Notes: generated from the sequence alone by a model not told the origin. Counted from the stretch's first letter, positions 49,001 to 59,603 are shown. The stretch is DNA of 64,000 nt from Roseomonas gilardii subsp. gilardii (GCF_023078375.1 NZ_CP095555.1:248001-312000), one strand, 5' to 3'. A program made the numbers and translations.

Positions 49001-50167
49001 ATGAGGGACGAGGCATTCTGGGCCGGGTTGCGCGAATGGCGCCGGGACTTCCACGCTCATCCGGAGTTCGGCTTCGAGGAGCACCGGACCAGCCGCCTGG
49101 TGGCGGAGCGGCTGCGCTCCTTTGGCTTCACCGAGGTTGCCGAAGGCGTCGGTGGCACCGGCGTGGTGGCGACGCTGACACGCGGCGGCGGCAACCGTTC
49201 CATCGCGCTGCGGGCCGATATGGACGCGCTCCGCATTCCGGAGCAGGGCAGCCGGCCCCACCGCTCGCGGGTGCCGGGTGTGATGCATGCCTGCGGGCAT
49301 GACGGGCACACCACCATGCTGCTCGGCGCGGCAAGGGTCCTCGCCGCCGAGGGCGGCTTCGACGGCACCGTCCGCTTCATCTTCCAGCCCGCCGAGGAGT
49401 GGGGGAAAGGGGCGCTCGCCATGCTGGACGACGGCCTCGTGGAGCGCTTTCCGTTCGAGGAGATCTATGGCCTCCACAACATGCCGGGCCTGCCGGTGGG
49501 CGAATTCCGCACCCGGGCCGGGCCGGTCATGTCGGCCGAGGACAATTTCGAGATCGTCCTGCGTGGCCTGGGTGGCCACGCCTCACGGCCCCAGGGCGGG
49601 CGCGAGGTCCTGGTGGCTGCCTGCGCCCTGGTCATGAACCTCCAGACTATCGTCTCCCGCCGCGTGGCACCGACCGACACGGCCGTGGTCTCGGTCACCG
49701 AGTTGCTGACGGACGGCACCCGCAACGCCCTGCCCGGCAAGGCCCGCATCCTGGGCGATGCGAGGAGCTTCCGTCCAGAGGTCAGCGCCATGATCGAGAC
49801 GGAGATGCGCCGCATTGCCGCCGGAACCGCCGCCGGCTACGACTTGGTCTGCGACGTGACCTATACGCGCGAGTTCGTGCCCACGATCAACGATCCCGCC
49901 GCCACGGCGGCCGCCCTGGCCGCGGCCCGGACGGTGCTCGGGGCCGGGAATGTCGGCGAGGCGGAGGAACCCCACACCGGTTCCGAGGACTTTGCCCGCC
50001 TCCTCCGGCACGCCCCGGGCTGCTTCGCCTTCATCGGCAATGGGGAAAGCTCGAAGCCTCTCCATAACCCCGAATTCGACTTCAACGACGACGCCCTGCC
50101 GCACGGCACGAACTTCTTCGTCCAGATCGTGCGGGACCGCCTGCCGCTCCGGGATTCCCAGTCATGA
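49001..50167 (+). CDS. M20 family amidohydrolase (hippurate hydrolase-like)
   Basis: The 388-residue metallohydrolase has M20D marks: RRDFHAHPEFGFEEHRTS, LRADMDALRI, and HACGHDGHTTMLLG with metal ligands. FQPAEEWGKGA holds the catalytic Glu and HTGSEDFA lies near the end. It removes an N-acyl group from amino acids. GGAGGAAAGGAA precedes the ATG. The stop overlaps the next gene (ATGA). Confidence 0.9.
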   Translation: MRDEAFWAGLREWRRDFHAHPEFGFEEHRTSRLVAERLRSFGFTEVAEGVGGTGVVATLTRGGGNRSIALRADMDALRIPEQGSRPHRSRVPGVMHACGHDGHTTMLLGAARVLAAEGGFDGTVRFIFQPAEEWGKGALAMLDDGLVERFPFEEIYGLHNMPGLPVGEFRTRAGPVMSAEDNFEIVLRGLGGHASRPQGGREVLVAACALVMNLQTIVSRRVAPTDTAVVSVTELLTDGTRNALPGKARILGDARSFRPEVSAMIETEMRRIAAGTAAGYDLVCDVTYTREFVPTINDPAATAAALAAARTVLGAGNVGEAEEPHTGSEDFARLLRHAPGCFAFIGNGESSKPLHNPEFDFNDDALPHGTNFFVQIVRDRLPLRDSQS

Positions 50168-51399
50168 CCGACCTCCGCATCGACGCCGAACGCCTGCTTG
50201 GGCACCTCCAGGCCCTGGGCGATCTCGGGAGGAGCACTGACGGGAAACGCACCCGCCTCGCCGCCTCGGATGCCGACCGGGCCGGGCGCGATGCCGTGAC
50301 CCGGTGGATGCGTGAGGCGGGCCTGGAGGTCATGGTGGACCGTATCGGGAACCTGTTCGGCCTCTGGCAGGCCGGGGATGAGGGCGCGGCGCCGCTGATG
50401 CTGGGTTCTCATATCGATACGGTGATCGACGCCGGGATCTATGACGGCTGCTACGGTGTGCTGGCCGGGCTGGAGGTGGTCCGGACGCTCAGGGAGGCCG
50501 GCCTGTCGCCCCGGCGGCCCATCGCGGTCGCGGCCTTCACCAACGAGGAAGGCGTGCGATACGCGCCCGACATGATGGGCTCCCTGGTCTATGCGGGCGG
50601 CCTCGGTGTGGAGGAGGCCCTCGCCACCATCGGCACGGATGGCACGGTGCTGGGCGAGGAACTGGCCCGCATCGGCTATGCCGGACCGCAGGAGCCCGGC
50701 TTCCTTCGTCCCCACGCCTATCTGGAGCTCCATATCGAGCAGGGGCCCGTGCTGGAGCGTGAAGGCGTTCCGGTCGGCGCGGTCGAGAACCTGCAGGGCA
50801 TTTCCTGGCAGCGGGTGGTGATCGAGGGGGAGGCCAACCATGCGGGCACCACGCCGATGTCCATGCGCCGTGACGCGGGCCAGGCGGCCGCCCGGGTCGT
50901 GACCTTCCTGCGGGACCGGGTGTCCCGCGCCAACGCGCCCACGGTCGCGACGGTGGGCTGCATGGCCTTCGAGCCGAACGCGATCAACGTCATCCCCTCC
51001 CGGGCCTCCTTCACCGTCGACCTGCGCGATCCGGACGAGGAGAGGCTGCTGGCGGAAGAGGAAGCCCTCGCAGGCTACCTGGATGAGCTGGCGCGGGCCG
51101 AGGGGGTCGGGATTTCCGTCGAGCGTCTGGCCCGCTTCGCGCCCGTCACCTTCGACCCTGCCATCGTGGCGGCCGTCGAGGAAGTGGCGGCCAGGCATGG
51201 GCTGCGCTCCCGGCGGATGACCTCGGGCGCCGGGCACGATGCGCAGATGATGGCCCGCATCTGCCCCGCCGCGATGATCTTCGTGCCCAGCGCCGGCGGC
51301 ATCAGCCACAACCCGCGGGAGCACACCCCCGCAGACGACCTGATCGCCGGTGCGAACGTGCTGCTGGGGGTCGTCCGCAAGCTCTCGGGCATCGGGTGA
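50164..51399 (+). CDS. N-carbamoyl amino acid hydrolase / allantoate amidohydrolase-like (AllC/HyuC)
   Basis: The 411-residue M20C enzyme shows MLGSHIDTVIDAG (metal), AFTNEEGVRY (catalytic Glu pair), LELHIEQGPVLE and TSGAGHDAQMMA. Such enzymes remove a carbamoyl or ureido group from amino acids, releasing ammonia and CO2. Translation is coupled to the M20 gene. With the ammonia-lyase it outlines a route that deacylates, decarbamoylates and deaminates an amino acid. Confidence 0.9.
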   Translation: MTDLRIDAERLLGHLQALGDLGRSTDGKRTRLAASDADRAGRDAVTRWMREAGLEVMVDRIGNLFGLWQAGDEGAAPLMLGSHIDTVIDAGIYDGCYGVLAGLEVVRTLREAGLSPRRPIAVAAFTNEEGVRYAPDMMGSLVYAGGLGVEEALATIGTDGTVLGEELARIGYAGPQEPGFLRPHAYLELHIEQGPVLEREGVPVGAVENLQGISWQRVVIEGEANHAGTTPMSMRRDAGQAAARVVTFLRDRVSRANAPTVATVGCMAFEPNAINVIPSRASFTVDLRDPDEERLLAEEEALAGYLDELARAEGVGISVERLARFAPVTFDPAIVAAVEEVAARHGLRSRRMTSGAGHDAQMMARICPAAMIFVPSAGGISHNPREHTPADDLIAGANVLLGVVRKLSGIG

Positions 51400-51406
51400 C
51401 AGGAAC

Positions 51407-53097
51407 CTACTGGGACTTCACGATCCCTGTGAAGCCCGCGAATGCCAGGAGGCCCAGGCCGAAGCCCACGATCATCTGGACATACTCGAAGAGCTTCCCG
51501 ACATAGCCGAGGCTGTAGCGTGTATCGGGCGACCAGTAGTTGCGCTGCCCCGCTTCCAGGCCCGGAATCAGCGCTTCCAGCGAGTACATCCATTTGTTGA
51601 ATTTCGGGAAGGACGAGGCCTCGGGCTGTGCCAGGAAACAGTCCAGCTGGGATTGCCGCGGGGCGGCGAGACCGTCCCGCTCCTGACCCAGCGAAACCAG
51701 CGTCACCTGCCGCCCCACAGGCTCACCGCACAGTACCCATTCCGGCGAGCGCAGGAACACGGCGACATTGGGCCGCATCTCCCCTTCCATCTGGATCATG
51801 GCCAGCAATCCCGCCCCGGCCAGCCAGAACAGAAGCAGCCAGACGAAGGCCATCAGGGGTTGCAGCCCGTAGCCGACGGTGAACCAGAGAAGCGTGTCCA
51901 TGATGGCCAGCCCGGCACGGGTCGAGGGCCACTTGGCACGGGCGCGGCGCGCGCGGCGTTGCAGGCGCTCCTTCTCGTACAGGACGGTGCGGGCTTCCTC
52001 CTTGTGGCCCATCTCGTTCAGCACGGCGCTGAGCTGCGCATAGGGCTGCGGCCAGAAATCCTCCCCCAGCGGGCGGGATTCTGGCGGGCCAGCCAGTCGA
52101 GCCGGCTTTGCGCATCCACCGGCCCGCCGATGAAACCGCCGTAAAGGAAACGGTTCATCAGCAGGTCGCCCGGCTTGGGCCAGCTCGCGGGCTCGTCCAT
52201 GATCGTTCCGACCTGGGTGCCGTTCAGGCTGAGCGCGCCGCGCATCTGGGTTCCGTGCCGCAGGAACAGCGCCCCATCCACCACGGCCCGGTTCAGGGTG
52301 AAGGCAATCGCCTCGGGAGCCTCGAAGGTGCCGCCTTCGAGCTGGACATCTCCGGTGATCCGCGCCCCGATGAAGTTCGTTTCGCCCAGGATGCGGGCGG
52401 AGCGCAGGGCCACGTCGCCCCCGACCCGCGTGTTCTCGGCCGAAAGGGCTGTTTCGCCCACATGCTCGATCGTGGCCCCGGTCAGCGCCAGATCCCCGCC
52501 GAGCTGGGCCCCGGCGACCTTCACGCCGCCCCGGAATTGCGTGCCGCGCAGGGCCAGATCGCCCCGGGTGGTGACGAAAGCGCCATCGAAAGCCAGGCCG
52601 CCGGGCTGAGAGACGGTGGAACCATCCAGCGCGAACTCGCCACCCAGTTGCGCGCCCAGCATGTCGATCGCCCCGTCGATCCGGGTGGCGCGCAGATAGA
52701 TGCCGCCACGGGCCACCAGCCCCCGTGCCTGAAGGCCGGGAAGGACGGAGCCATCGAGGACCAGGCTGTTGATGGTGGCCAGCCGCAGGATCAACGCGGA
52801 TTCGAAACGGCAGTCGGCCAGGGCGAGGCTGGAAGCGATGCCGCAGCTCTCCAGATCAAGGGCCCCGGTGATCCAGGCGCCACGCAGCCTCAGACCCTTC
52901 TCGTGCAATGGCGGCATGCCGGGCGCCCTGAGCAGCAGCAGGCGCAGGAAGACGGCACGGATGGCCCTGGTGTCATCCCCGGCCATCGGACATCTGCCGT
53001 CCCCGCACTGGTGGTAATTGCCACTGCCGGTCTGCGAGAGGAAACGCTCCTCCGCCGGCTTCAGGCTACCGAGCTCGGCGGGGATCGTGGCCATCAT
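51407..53097 (-). pseudogene. Repeat (beta-helix-like) protein with C-terminal membrane helices, frameshifted
   Basis: The N-terminal frame (53097 to about 52070) encodes repeats of about 20 residues with the pattern GAxLxGxLxLxGxxxxG, for example LRGAWITGALDLESCGIASS and VAGAQLGGDLALTGATIEHV. These should form a beta-solenoid. The C-terminal frame (to 51407) gives LSAVLNEMGHKEEARTVLYE and three membrane helices. The frames join at 52066-52076; inserting one base gives PARLGEDFWPQPYAQLSAVL. The 1691-base span is one short of a multiple of three; intact length would be about 563. Function unknown. Confidence 0.7.
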
Positions 53098-53271
53098 CTT
53101 CCGTGGCTACCTCCTCTGCCGGCCGCGTCGGAAGGGGACCAGGGGGTAAGCCCCCCTGCTGCCCATGCCATACGCCGCCGTCCCGCCTTCCGGCGTTTCC
53201 AGTCCTGGGCCCCTCGGTGCCAGTTCGCGCCATGTGGATCAAGGAGGGATGCCGACCTCGAACCGCCGGGC

Positions 53272-54672
53272 CTAACCCCCGGACTCCGCCCGGTCGTCCC
53301 GGAGATGACGGTCGATCCGGATCTCCAGCTTCTTCATGCGGTGCCAGAAGCTGCGCTCGCTGATGCCCAGCCGCTCGGCCGCGCGTGCCTGCACGCCCCC
53401 CGATTGCCGCAGCGCCTCCAGCACCATCTCCCGCTCCAGCCGGAACAGCTCGGCATCGAGATCCCCTGGCAGCCGCGTGGCGGTGGCAGGCGGCACCCGG
53501 GCCTCGAAGAGATAGCGCGGCAGGTCCGGCAGATCGATGATCTCCCCGCGTGCCACGATCACCGCCCGCTCCACGCAGTTCTGCAGCTCCCGCACATTGC
53601 CGGGCCAGTCATAGCTTTCCATGGCTGCCAGCGCCGCCGGGCTGAAGCCGGCAATGCGCTTGCCCATCGAGGCGGCGTGCTGTTGCAGGAAACGCTGCGC
53701 GAGCAGCGGCACGTCGCCGGTCCTCTGGTTCAGGGGTGGCACATGGATGGGGAAGACATTCAGGCGGTAAAACAGGTCCTCGCGGAACTGGCCAGCTTCC
53801 ACCGCGCGCCGCAGGTCCCGATGCGTTGCGGCGACGATGCGCACATCCACCTTGACCGTCCGCGCGCTGCCGACCGGTTCGAAGCACTGCTCCTGGATCG
53901 CGCGCAGCAGCTTCGCCTGGATGGCGAGCGGCATGTCGCCGATCTCGTCCAGGAACAGGGTGCCCTGATGCGCCATGGTGAAGCGGCCGTCGCGATTGGC
54001 GATGGCCCCGGTGAAGGCGCCTTTCACATGCCCGAACAACTCGCTTTCCAGCAGCGTCTCGGGGATCGCCGCACAGTTCACCGCGACGAAGCCGCGCTTG
54101 CGCCGGTCGCTGTTGTAGTGGACGGCGCGGGCGAAAAGCTCCTTGCCCGTGCCGCTCGGTCCCTGCAGCAGCACCGTGGCGCGGCTTCCGCAGACCTCGG
54201 CGATCTGTTGCAGCGCCTGCTGGAAGACCGGGCTGTGGCCGACCAGGTTGGAGAAGTCATAGCGCCCCTCCAGCTCCTGCCGCAGGCGCTGGTTCTCGCT
54301 CTCCACCTGCTGCACATGCAGGGCGCGCTGGATGGTGGTCACCACCTCGTCGAGGTCGAAGGGCTTGGCGACGTAGTCGAAGGCGCCTTCCTTCACCAGC
54401 TCCACCGCGTCGCGCACGCTGGCATAGGCCGTCATCACCACGACGGGCAGGAGGGGATGCTCGGTCCTCAGACGCCGCAGCAATTCCTGCCCGGAAAGCC
54501 CTGGCATCCGCAGATCCGTCAGCACGAGGTCCACGCGCTGCGTGGCCATATGCCCGATGGCCGCCTCGGCGGAGCAGACAAAGGCCGTCTCGAAGCCGCG
54601 CCCCTCCAGCCCGACGGCCAGCACCTCCGCGAGCCTCGCCTCGTCGTCAACGATCAGGATGGAGGAGGCCAT
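53272..54672 (-). CDS. NtrC-family sigma-54-dependent response regulator
   Basis: The 466-residue activator has a receiver domain (acidic pocket at Asp9-Asp10, phospho-acceptor Asp53, Lys103 in AKPF). An AAA+ domain follows with Walker A GPSGTGKE (171-178), GAFTGA (218-223), the sigma-54 contact loop, and [11 protein letters not shown] Fis-type HTH is at the C-terminus ([20 protein letters not shown]). An intact GAFTGA predicts true sigma-54 activation. It is the last gene of the minus-strand operon and overlaps the kinase by 26 bases. The sigma-54 promoters at 60361-60376 and perhaps 60621-60637 are its probable targets. Confidence 0.93.
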   Translation of the reverse strand: MASSILIVDDEARLAEVLAVGLEGRGFETAFVCSAEAAIGHMATQRVDLVLTDLRMPGLSGQELLRRLRTEHPLLPVVVMTAYASVRDAVELVKEGAFDYVAKPFDLDEVVTTIQRALHVQQVESENQRLRQELEGRYDFSNLVGHSPVFQQALQQIAEVCGSRATVLLQGPSGTGKELFARAVHYNSDRRKRGFVAVNCAAIPETLLESELFGHVKGAFTGAIANRDGRFTMAHQGTLFLDEIGDMPLAIQAKLLRAIQEQCFEPVGSARTVKVDVRIVAATHRDLRRAVEAGQFREDLFYRLNVFPIHVPPLNQRTGDVPLLAQRFLQQHAASMGKRIAGFSPAALAAMESYDWPGNVRELQNCVERAVIVARGEIIDLPDLPRYLFEARVPPATATRLPGDLDAELFRLEREMVLEALRQSGGVQARAAERLGISERSFWHRMKKLEIRIDRHLRDDRAESGG

Positions 54673-56461
54673 CGCCCTTCTCCTCGGCGAAAGGGAAGTG
54701 GAAGACGAAGCGGGCCCCGCCCTCGATCCGGTTCCCGGCCTCGATGCGGCCGCCATGCCTTTCCACCACGGCACGCACCCGGGCCAGGCCCAGGCCGGTG
54801 CCATGCAGCTTGCTGGTCACGAAGGGGTCGAAGAGCCGCTCCATGATCCCCGGGGCGATGCCCTTGCCCGTATCCTCCACGCTGGCCAGCACGGCCGAGG
54901 CCTCCCGCGACACCCGGATGGTGATCTCCCCCCTTCCGGCATCGCCTCCATGGCATTGATCAGCACGTTCAGGAAAGCCTGATGCAGCAATTCGGCATCG
55001 CCGACGATCCGGACCGGGGCGGCGGGCTTCAGGGTCACGCAGGTGATGCCCCGGCGACTCAGCTCCGGCTCGGCGAAATCGGCCACCCCGGCGATCACGT
55101 CTTCCGCCAGGTCCAGCACCTGCAGGCGGAGGGCACGCGGGCGCGCATAGTCGATCAGGTCCTGCACGAGATGATCGATGCGCTTCACCTCATCCAGCAC
55201 GAAATCCAGCAGCCGACCGGTCCCCGGCGAAAGCTCGTCGCGGCTCCTGATGACCTGGCTGGAGGTCTTGATGATGCCCAGGGGGTTGCGGATCTCGTGC
55301 GCGATGGTGGTGGCCGCCTCGCCGAGCGTGGCCAGCGTCTCCCGCCGCCGCATCTCCGCCTCCATGCTCCGCAACCGCTCCAGCTGTTCCGTCATGGCGT
55401 TGAAGCCTCCCGCCAGCTCCGCCAGCTCGCCGACCCCGCTTTCCCGGACCCTGGCCGCATAGTTGCCGCTCGCCACCTGCCGCAGCCCGGCGGTGAGGTC
55501 GCGGACCGGACGCGAGATGCGGGCGGACACGACGAGCCCCACCGCGAAGGAAAGCAGCCCGGCACAAAGCGACAGGGTGACGAAGAGCTGCAAGCTGCCC
55601 CAGATGCGACAGGACCGGCGTGTTGCTGACCAGGCGGGTGGCGATGATCCCCACCAGCGCCCCCTGGCGGTCGCGCAGCGCCGCGAAGCCGGTGGCCATG
55701 GCATCCTCCGGCAGGGCCAGGGCGGAAACGCTCTGCTCTCCGGCCCGCAGCCGGGCGAGGACCTGGGGCGGCACCGCGAAGCCGGGTTGGCCCTCGTGCT
55801 TCGAGAAGCTCAGCGCCGGGCTGCCCGTGGCGCCGAAATAGCTGACCTGCAGCGAGGAGATGGTCTGCGCGGCGGCGATCAGCCGGTCGTTCACCTTGTC
55901 TGCCACGAAGGCGATATAGGGCCGCCCCTGGAACAGCAGCCGGTGGGCGGCACCGAGCAGCAGCACGGGCGTGCCGCCGGCCATGGTCATGTAGAAGCCG
56001 GCCTCGTCCTGCCGGGGCAGCCAGCCGGCATCGCCGGACAGGCCCTGGCTCATCACCACATGGCCTTCCGGATCATAGAGGGCGACCAGGTCATAGCCGG
56101 TGGAGACCAGCAGATCGGCGGAGAAACTGGCCAGCATGCCTTCCAGCGTCGGCGCATGGGTCAGGCTGTTGGCGAAGATGGCGGTGGCCAGCCGCGCCTC
56201 CTCCTCCGCCTCCAGAAGCTGCCGCGCGATCAGCCGCGCGGCATCATTCAGCCAGCGCTCATGACTGCGCTCGAAGCGCGTGGAGATCATCTCCGCCGCG
56301 ACATAGCTCGCCAGCAGCACGGGGATCACGCTGACCAGCATGAAGGCGAAGGTCAACTGCCAGCGCAGCCCGGCCTTCGGGAAAACCGCATCCCGGAACC
56401 GGTCCCATGGGCGCGGCCAGAAGCCAGCTCCTGGATTCCTCCTTTTCCAGGCAGACAGCAT
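54647..56461 (-). pseudogene. Sensor histidine kinase, two compensating frameshifts
   Basis: This should be the partner of the sigma-54 regulator. The N-terminal frame has a membrane helix (LTFAFMLVSVIPVLLASYVA), a large periplasmic Cache-like sensor, then breaks at a C4 run (55598-55601). The middle frame has a second helix, HAMP, and HisKA (LGEAATTIAHEIRNPLGIIK). It breaks at a C6 run (54928-54933), and the ATPase end ([19 protein letters not shown]) lies in a third frame. One base seems inserted at the first site and one lost at the second, so the 1815-base span stays a multiple of three (604 residues). Start could also be GTG 56482. Confidence 0.85.
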
Positions 56462-56492
56462 CACGCCCGCAGATCTCCGCACGGTCCCGGCA

Positions 56493-57704
56493 TCATCCCC
56501 GGCCCGTGGAATACCGGCCGGGATCGCGCAGGTCGGGGTCCCAGCGATCGAAGGCCAGCCAGGGTGCGGCGAGACGCAGCCCTCGGTTCAGCACGGGATT
56601 GCGATGCCGGACGAAGATGGCGGAGGGCTCCAGACGGCTTCCGAAACGCAATTTGGAGGCATAGGCGGTCTGGCCGGATTGCAACAGGCGGCGCCCCGTT
56701 TCCAGGGCGAAGCGGACATTCTCCACCCAGCTCACGGCATAGAGATTGTGCTGCCGCGCCAGAGGGTAGGCCATGCCCAGGAACTTGTCGATGACGCGGC
56801 CGCGCTCCAGCAGCAGCAGGTTGAAGGCCGCCAGCTCCTGGCCCACCCAGTAGAGCACGAAACGCACCCGGCCGGGCAGGGCCTCGGCGATGGAGCGGAA
56901 ATAGTCCCGCGGCAATTCCTCGAAGGGGCCGTAATGCACGCCGCTCTGCCGGCGGGTGGCTTCGTAGAGCCCCTCGATCGCCGCGGCACAGTCGCCCGGA
57001 TGCTCCCTGTGCTCGATGCGCACCGCCCCGGCGCCGCGCAGCTTCCGCCGCAGGTCCTTGCGCGTTCCGGCGGACAGGGAAGCGAGATAGGCCTCCATCC
57101 CACCCGCTTCCAGATCCAGCACGGCGACCGGCAGGCTGGGGATGCGCTGGAAGCCTGCTGGCTCCAGCACCGGCGCGAGCCGTGCGGCATCGCGGCTGTC
57201 GAGGTCCTTGAAGGCGAGCAAGGAGGCTCGTGCCGCCCGCGCCTCCACCTCCAGCACCCCGAGCAGGGCCCGCAGCGCGGCGGCCTGCCGTTCCGCCGTC
57301 AGGCCGGGCCGCAGGGCGAGGTGGCAGCGCTCGGTGAAGGGGGAGCCGACCGCGAGCAGCCGCATCTCCGCCACCGGGCGAAGCAGCCGGGACAGGCCGC
57401 GCCCCAGCCGCCCGGACCCCTCCTGCAAAGGGGTGTCGAGGCGGTAGGACATGCGGAACAGCGGCACGGCCGCGACCAGCCCATGCCCATCCTGGACCGC
57501 CGCGGCGCCGGTTCGCAACTCCAGCATCGCCCCGGCCTCGCAGGCGGCATGATAGGCCCAGTCCTCGGCCTCGCCGGGCAGGCAGGCCTCCCAGGACTCA
57601 CGCGGCAGGGCATGGATGCCGGGCAGGATTCCGGCCCGCAGCCCGGTGCCCGGCTCGCGGCCGCCGCCTTCCGGGCCGGGCGGCAGGCCTCCCTCAGACA
57701 GCAT
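56493..57704 (-). CDS. FemAB/BioF2-like GNAT acyltransferase
   Basis: The roughly 403-residue protein fits the Acetyltransf_6 (PF13480) group, which has a duplicated GNAT fold. Marks are LSAGTRKDLRRKLRGAGAV (about 225-243), EGLYEATRRQSG, VLYWVGQELAAFNLLLLERG and the late QTAYASKLRFGS. Members N-acylate amino sugars or lipid-linked amines, or attach amino acids. Start at 57704 or 57725 cannot be settled. It overlaps the hydrolase gene end by 11 bases. A transferase for an amine would fit the two aminotransferases across the divergent promoter. Confidence 0.8.
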   Translation of the reverse strand: MLSEGGLPPGPEGGGREPGTGLRAGILPGIHALPRESWEACLPGEAEDWAYHAACEAGAMLELRTGAAAVQDGHGLVAAVPLFRMSYRLDTPLQEGSGRLGRGLSRLLRPVAEMRLLAVGSPFTERCHLALRPGLTAERQAAALRALLGVLEVEARAARASLLAFKDLDSRDAARLAPVLEPAGFQRIPSLPVAVLDLEAGGMEAYLASLSAGTRKDLRRKLRGAGAVRIEHREHPGDCAAAIEGLYEATRRQSGVHYGPFEELPRDYFRSIAEALPGRVRFVLYWVGQELAAFNLLLLERGRVIDKFLGMAYPLARQHNLYAVSWVENVRFALETGRRLLQSGQTAYASKLRFGSRLEPSAIFVRHRNPVLNRGLRLAAPWLAFDRWDPDLRDPGRYSTGRG

Positions 57705-58572
57705 CGAGCAGCCCGGCCACGTCATTGTCGGCGGCCACCTCCGGCGCCACGGGAAGCGGGGCGGATTCCCGCTCCCCCATCTGCCGGACGAAATCGGCCA
57801 CCCGCCGGTTCACGACCTGGCGCTGCCGGTCCACCGTGATGATGTGGTAGCTGTCCTCCAGCACCAGCGCCTCCACCCGGCCGCCGAGATGGCGCTGGAA
57901 GTGGAAGGCGTTGCGCAGGCTCGCCACATCGTCCTCGCGCGCATGGATCAGCAGCGTGTCCTGGCGGATATCGGGCAGGGTGCCGCGCATATCCGCGATC
58001 AGCCTCCACATTTCCCGGATCGCCAGGGCCGGCGTCGCCTCCAGCCCGGCATCGAGGTTGCCCGGCGTGCTCAGGGATTTCTGGACCCAGCGGCGGATGC
58101 GTGGGTCCTTGATGCCGAAGGGCTCCTGCTCCCGGAAGCGGTAGCGGCGGCCGAAGGGCAGATGCACCAGCCCCCGCAGCAGGAAGCTGTAGCGCGGGAT
58201 CGCCCAGCCATCATAACGCAGGGTCGGGGCCAGCAGGACCAGCCCCTGGACGCGCTCCGGCTCCTCCCGTGCCAGCCGGGCCGCCAGCACGGCCCCCATG
58301 GACAGGCCGCCGACGATCACTGTGTCGCAATTCTCGCGCAGCCGGGCCAGCGCGGCCTCGGCGCTGTCATACCAGTCGCGCCAGCCGGTCGCGGCCAACT
58401 GCTCCTCGGTGCCGCAATGGCCCGCGAGCTGGCAGCAGAGCACATGAGCGCCGGTGCCGTAGAGGCTCCGGCCGAGATGCGCCATCTCGGCCGGGGTGCC
58501 GCCCAGCCCGTGGATCAGCAGCACGCCGGTCCTGGTCCGGCCCTGAAGGAAGCAACTGCGATCGACGATCAT
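57694..58572 (-). CDS. Alpha/beta hydrolase (carboxylesterase/thioesterase-like)
   Basis: The 292-residue serine hydrolase has LLIHGLGGTPAEM (oxyanion loop), the nucleophile elbow GGLSMGA, an acid in HAREDDVASL and the catalytic His in DSYHIITVD. Layout is that of monoacylglycerol-lipase/Est30-like enzymes. No signal peptide is seen. It overlaps the arginase-like gene by four bases. In this cluster it may cleave an ester or thioester of the pathway intermediate (inference). Confidence 0.87.
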   Translation of the reverse strand: MIVDRSCFLQGRTRTGVLLIHGLGGTPAEMAHLGRSLYGTGAHVLCCQLAGHCGTEEQLAATGWRDWYDSAEAALARLRENCDTVIVGGLSMGAVLAARLAREEPERVQGLVLLAPTLRYDGWAIPRYSFLLRGLVHLPFGRRYRFREQEPFGIKDPRIRRWVQKSLSTPGNLDAGLEATPALAIREMWRLIADMRGTLPDIRQDTLLIHAREDDVASLRNAFHFQRHLGGRVEALVLEDSYHIITVDRQRQVVNRRVADFVRQMGERESAPLPVAPEVAADNDVAGLLDAV

Positions 58573-59603
58573 GCGGCGTGGTCTCGGGCGGCGGAATGCC
58601 GTTCGGAAGGGAAGGAAAAGGGAGGGGCCGTTCCGGGCAGGGCGCCGAAGGCCTCCAGGATGCGCCGGTTGCTGCGGTCGTTGACGGCGAGCGCGGCCTC
58701 CGAGGGTCTCGGCACGGCCGCGCGGTCCGTGGCGGAAAGCAGCCAGCGGAAGGGGTCGCGAAAGCGCGGCGGCGAATAATCGCCGCAGATATCGATCCCC
58801 AGGATGCCGCGCCGATGGCCAAGCCGCTCCACCGCCTGCAGGATCGCCGACAACGTCATGCCACCTTGCTCCCAGTTGCTCAGCGCCTCTCCAGGGCCGA
58901 GCACGTCCTTGTCCAGCGAGACCCAGAGAGGGCGGCCGGGCAGCCGTGCATCCAGCGCGTCCAGGAACCCCTCCCAGGAGGCATCGGCCAGGGAATCCCA
59001 GGCAATGCGGCCATGGCCGGCGCGGCAGCCCGGCGCCTCGAAAGGGCGGCCCCGGTAGCGGCTTTCCCGGCCGCGCCAGGCATGCACCTCCAGCCGCCCC
59101 TCACGCAAGGCGCGGAGATTGGCGCCCTTCCATTGCGGCCGGACCAGATCGTCTCCCGCAGGGCCGATGGTCACGACCCGTGCCACCTGCGGCAGTTCCA
59201 GCGCCCGGTTGACCCAGGCGCCGCAATTCACCGTGGCCGGGAAGCGCACCCAGTCCGGGTGGTTGTCGAAATGCAGCAGCGTCACCTCCTCCCGCAGCCG
59301 GGCGAGGAAGAGCGTGGCCAGATGGTGGAAGTCGCCGGAACCGTAGAAGGCAATGGTGCCGGGGACGTTCTCCGTCCCCGCCAATGCATGCAGCCTTTCC
59401 CGCAACCGGGCCAGCGGCGCGCGGGCGGCGACGATGCGCAGCCGGGGTGCCAGGTCGCGCGCCTCGATATGGATGGCACGCCCCTCCCGCAGCAACCCGG
59501 CCAGACAGGGCTGGCTCGTCAGGGCGGCGTCCAGATCCAGCACCAGGACGGGCGGGGGCGCCGTTCCGTCTCCCCTTCCAGGGCAGGCCCGGCCGGGCCG
59601 CAT
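58569..59603 (-). CDS. Arginase-fold metallohydrolase (ureohydrolase-like)
   Basis: About 344 residues. Metal-binding motifs of the arginase/deacetylase superfamily are kept: GSGDFHH, FDNHPDWV (D-x-H-x-D) and SLDKDVL (S-x-D-x-D). Overall similarity to true arginases is low, so hydrolysis of a guanidino or amide bond is only a family-level guess. ATG 59603 sits ten bases after the preceding stop. An upstream in-frame ATG (59681) would overlap the HAD gene by 68 bases. Confidence 0.75.
   Translation of the reverse strand: MRPGRACPGRGDGTAPPPVLVLDLDAALTSQPCLAGLLREGRAIHIEARDLAPRLRIVAARAPLARLRERLHALAGTENVPGTIAFYGSGDFHHLATLFLARLREEVTLLHFDNHPDWVRFPATVNCGAWVNRALELPQVARVVTIGPAGDDLVRPQWKGANLRALREGRLEVHAWRGRESRYRGRPFEAPGCRAGHGRIAWDSLADASWEGFLDALDARLPGRPLWVSLDKDVLGPGEALSNWEQGGMTLSAILQAVERLGHRRGILGIDICGDYSPPRFRDPFRWLLSATDRAAVPRPSEAALAVNDRSNRRILEAFGALPGTAPPFSFPSERHSAARDHAA

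Noticed and set aside
52108-54846. Plus-strand open frame of 912 codons
   Set aside because: Antisense to the repeat protein and the sigma-54 regulator; no family-like motif.
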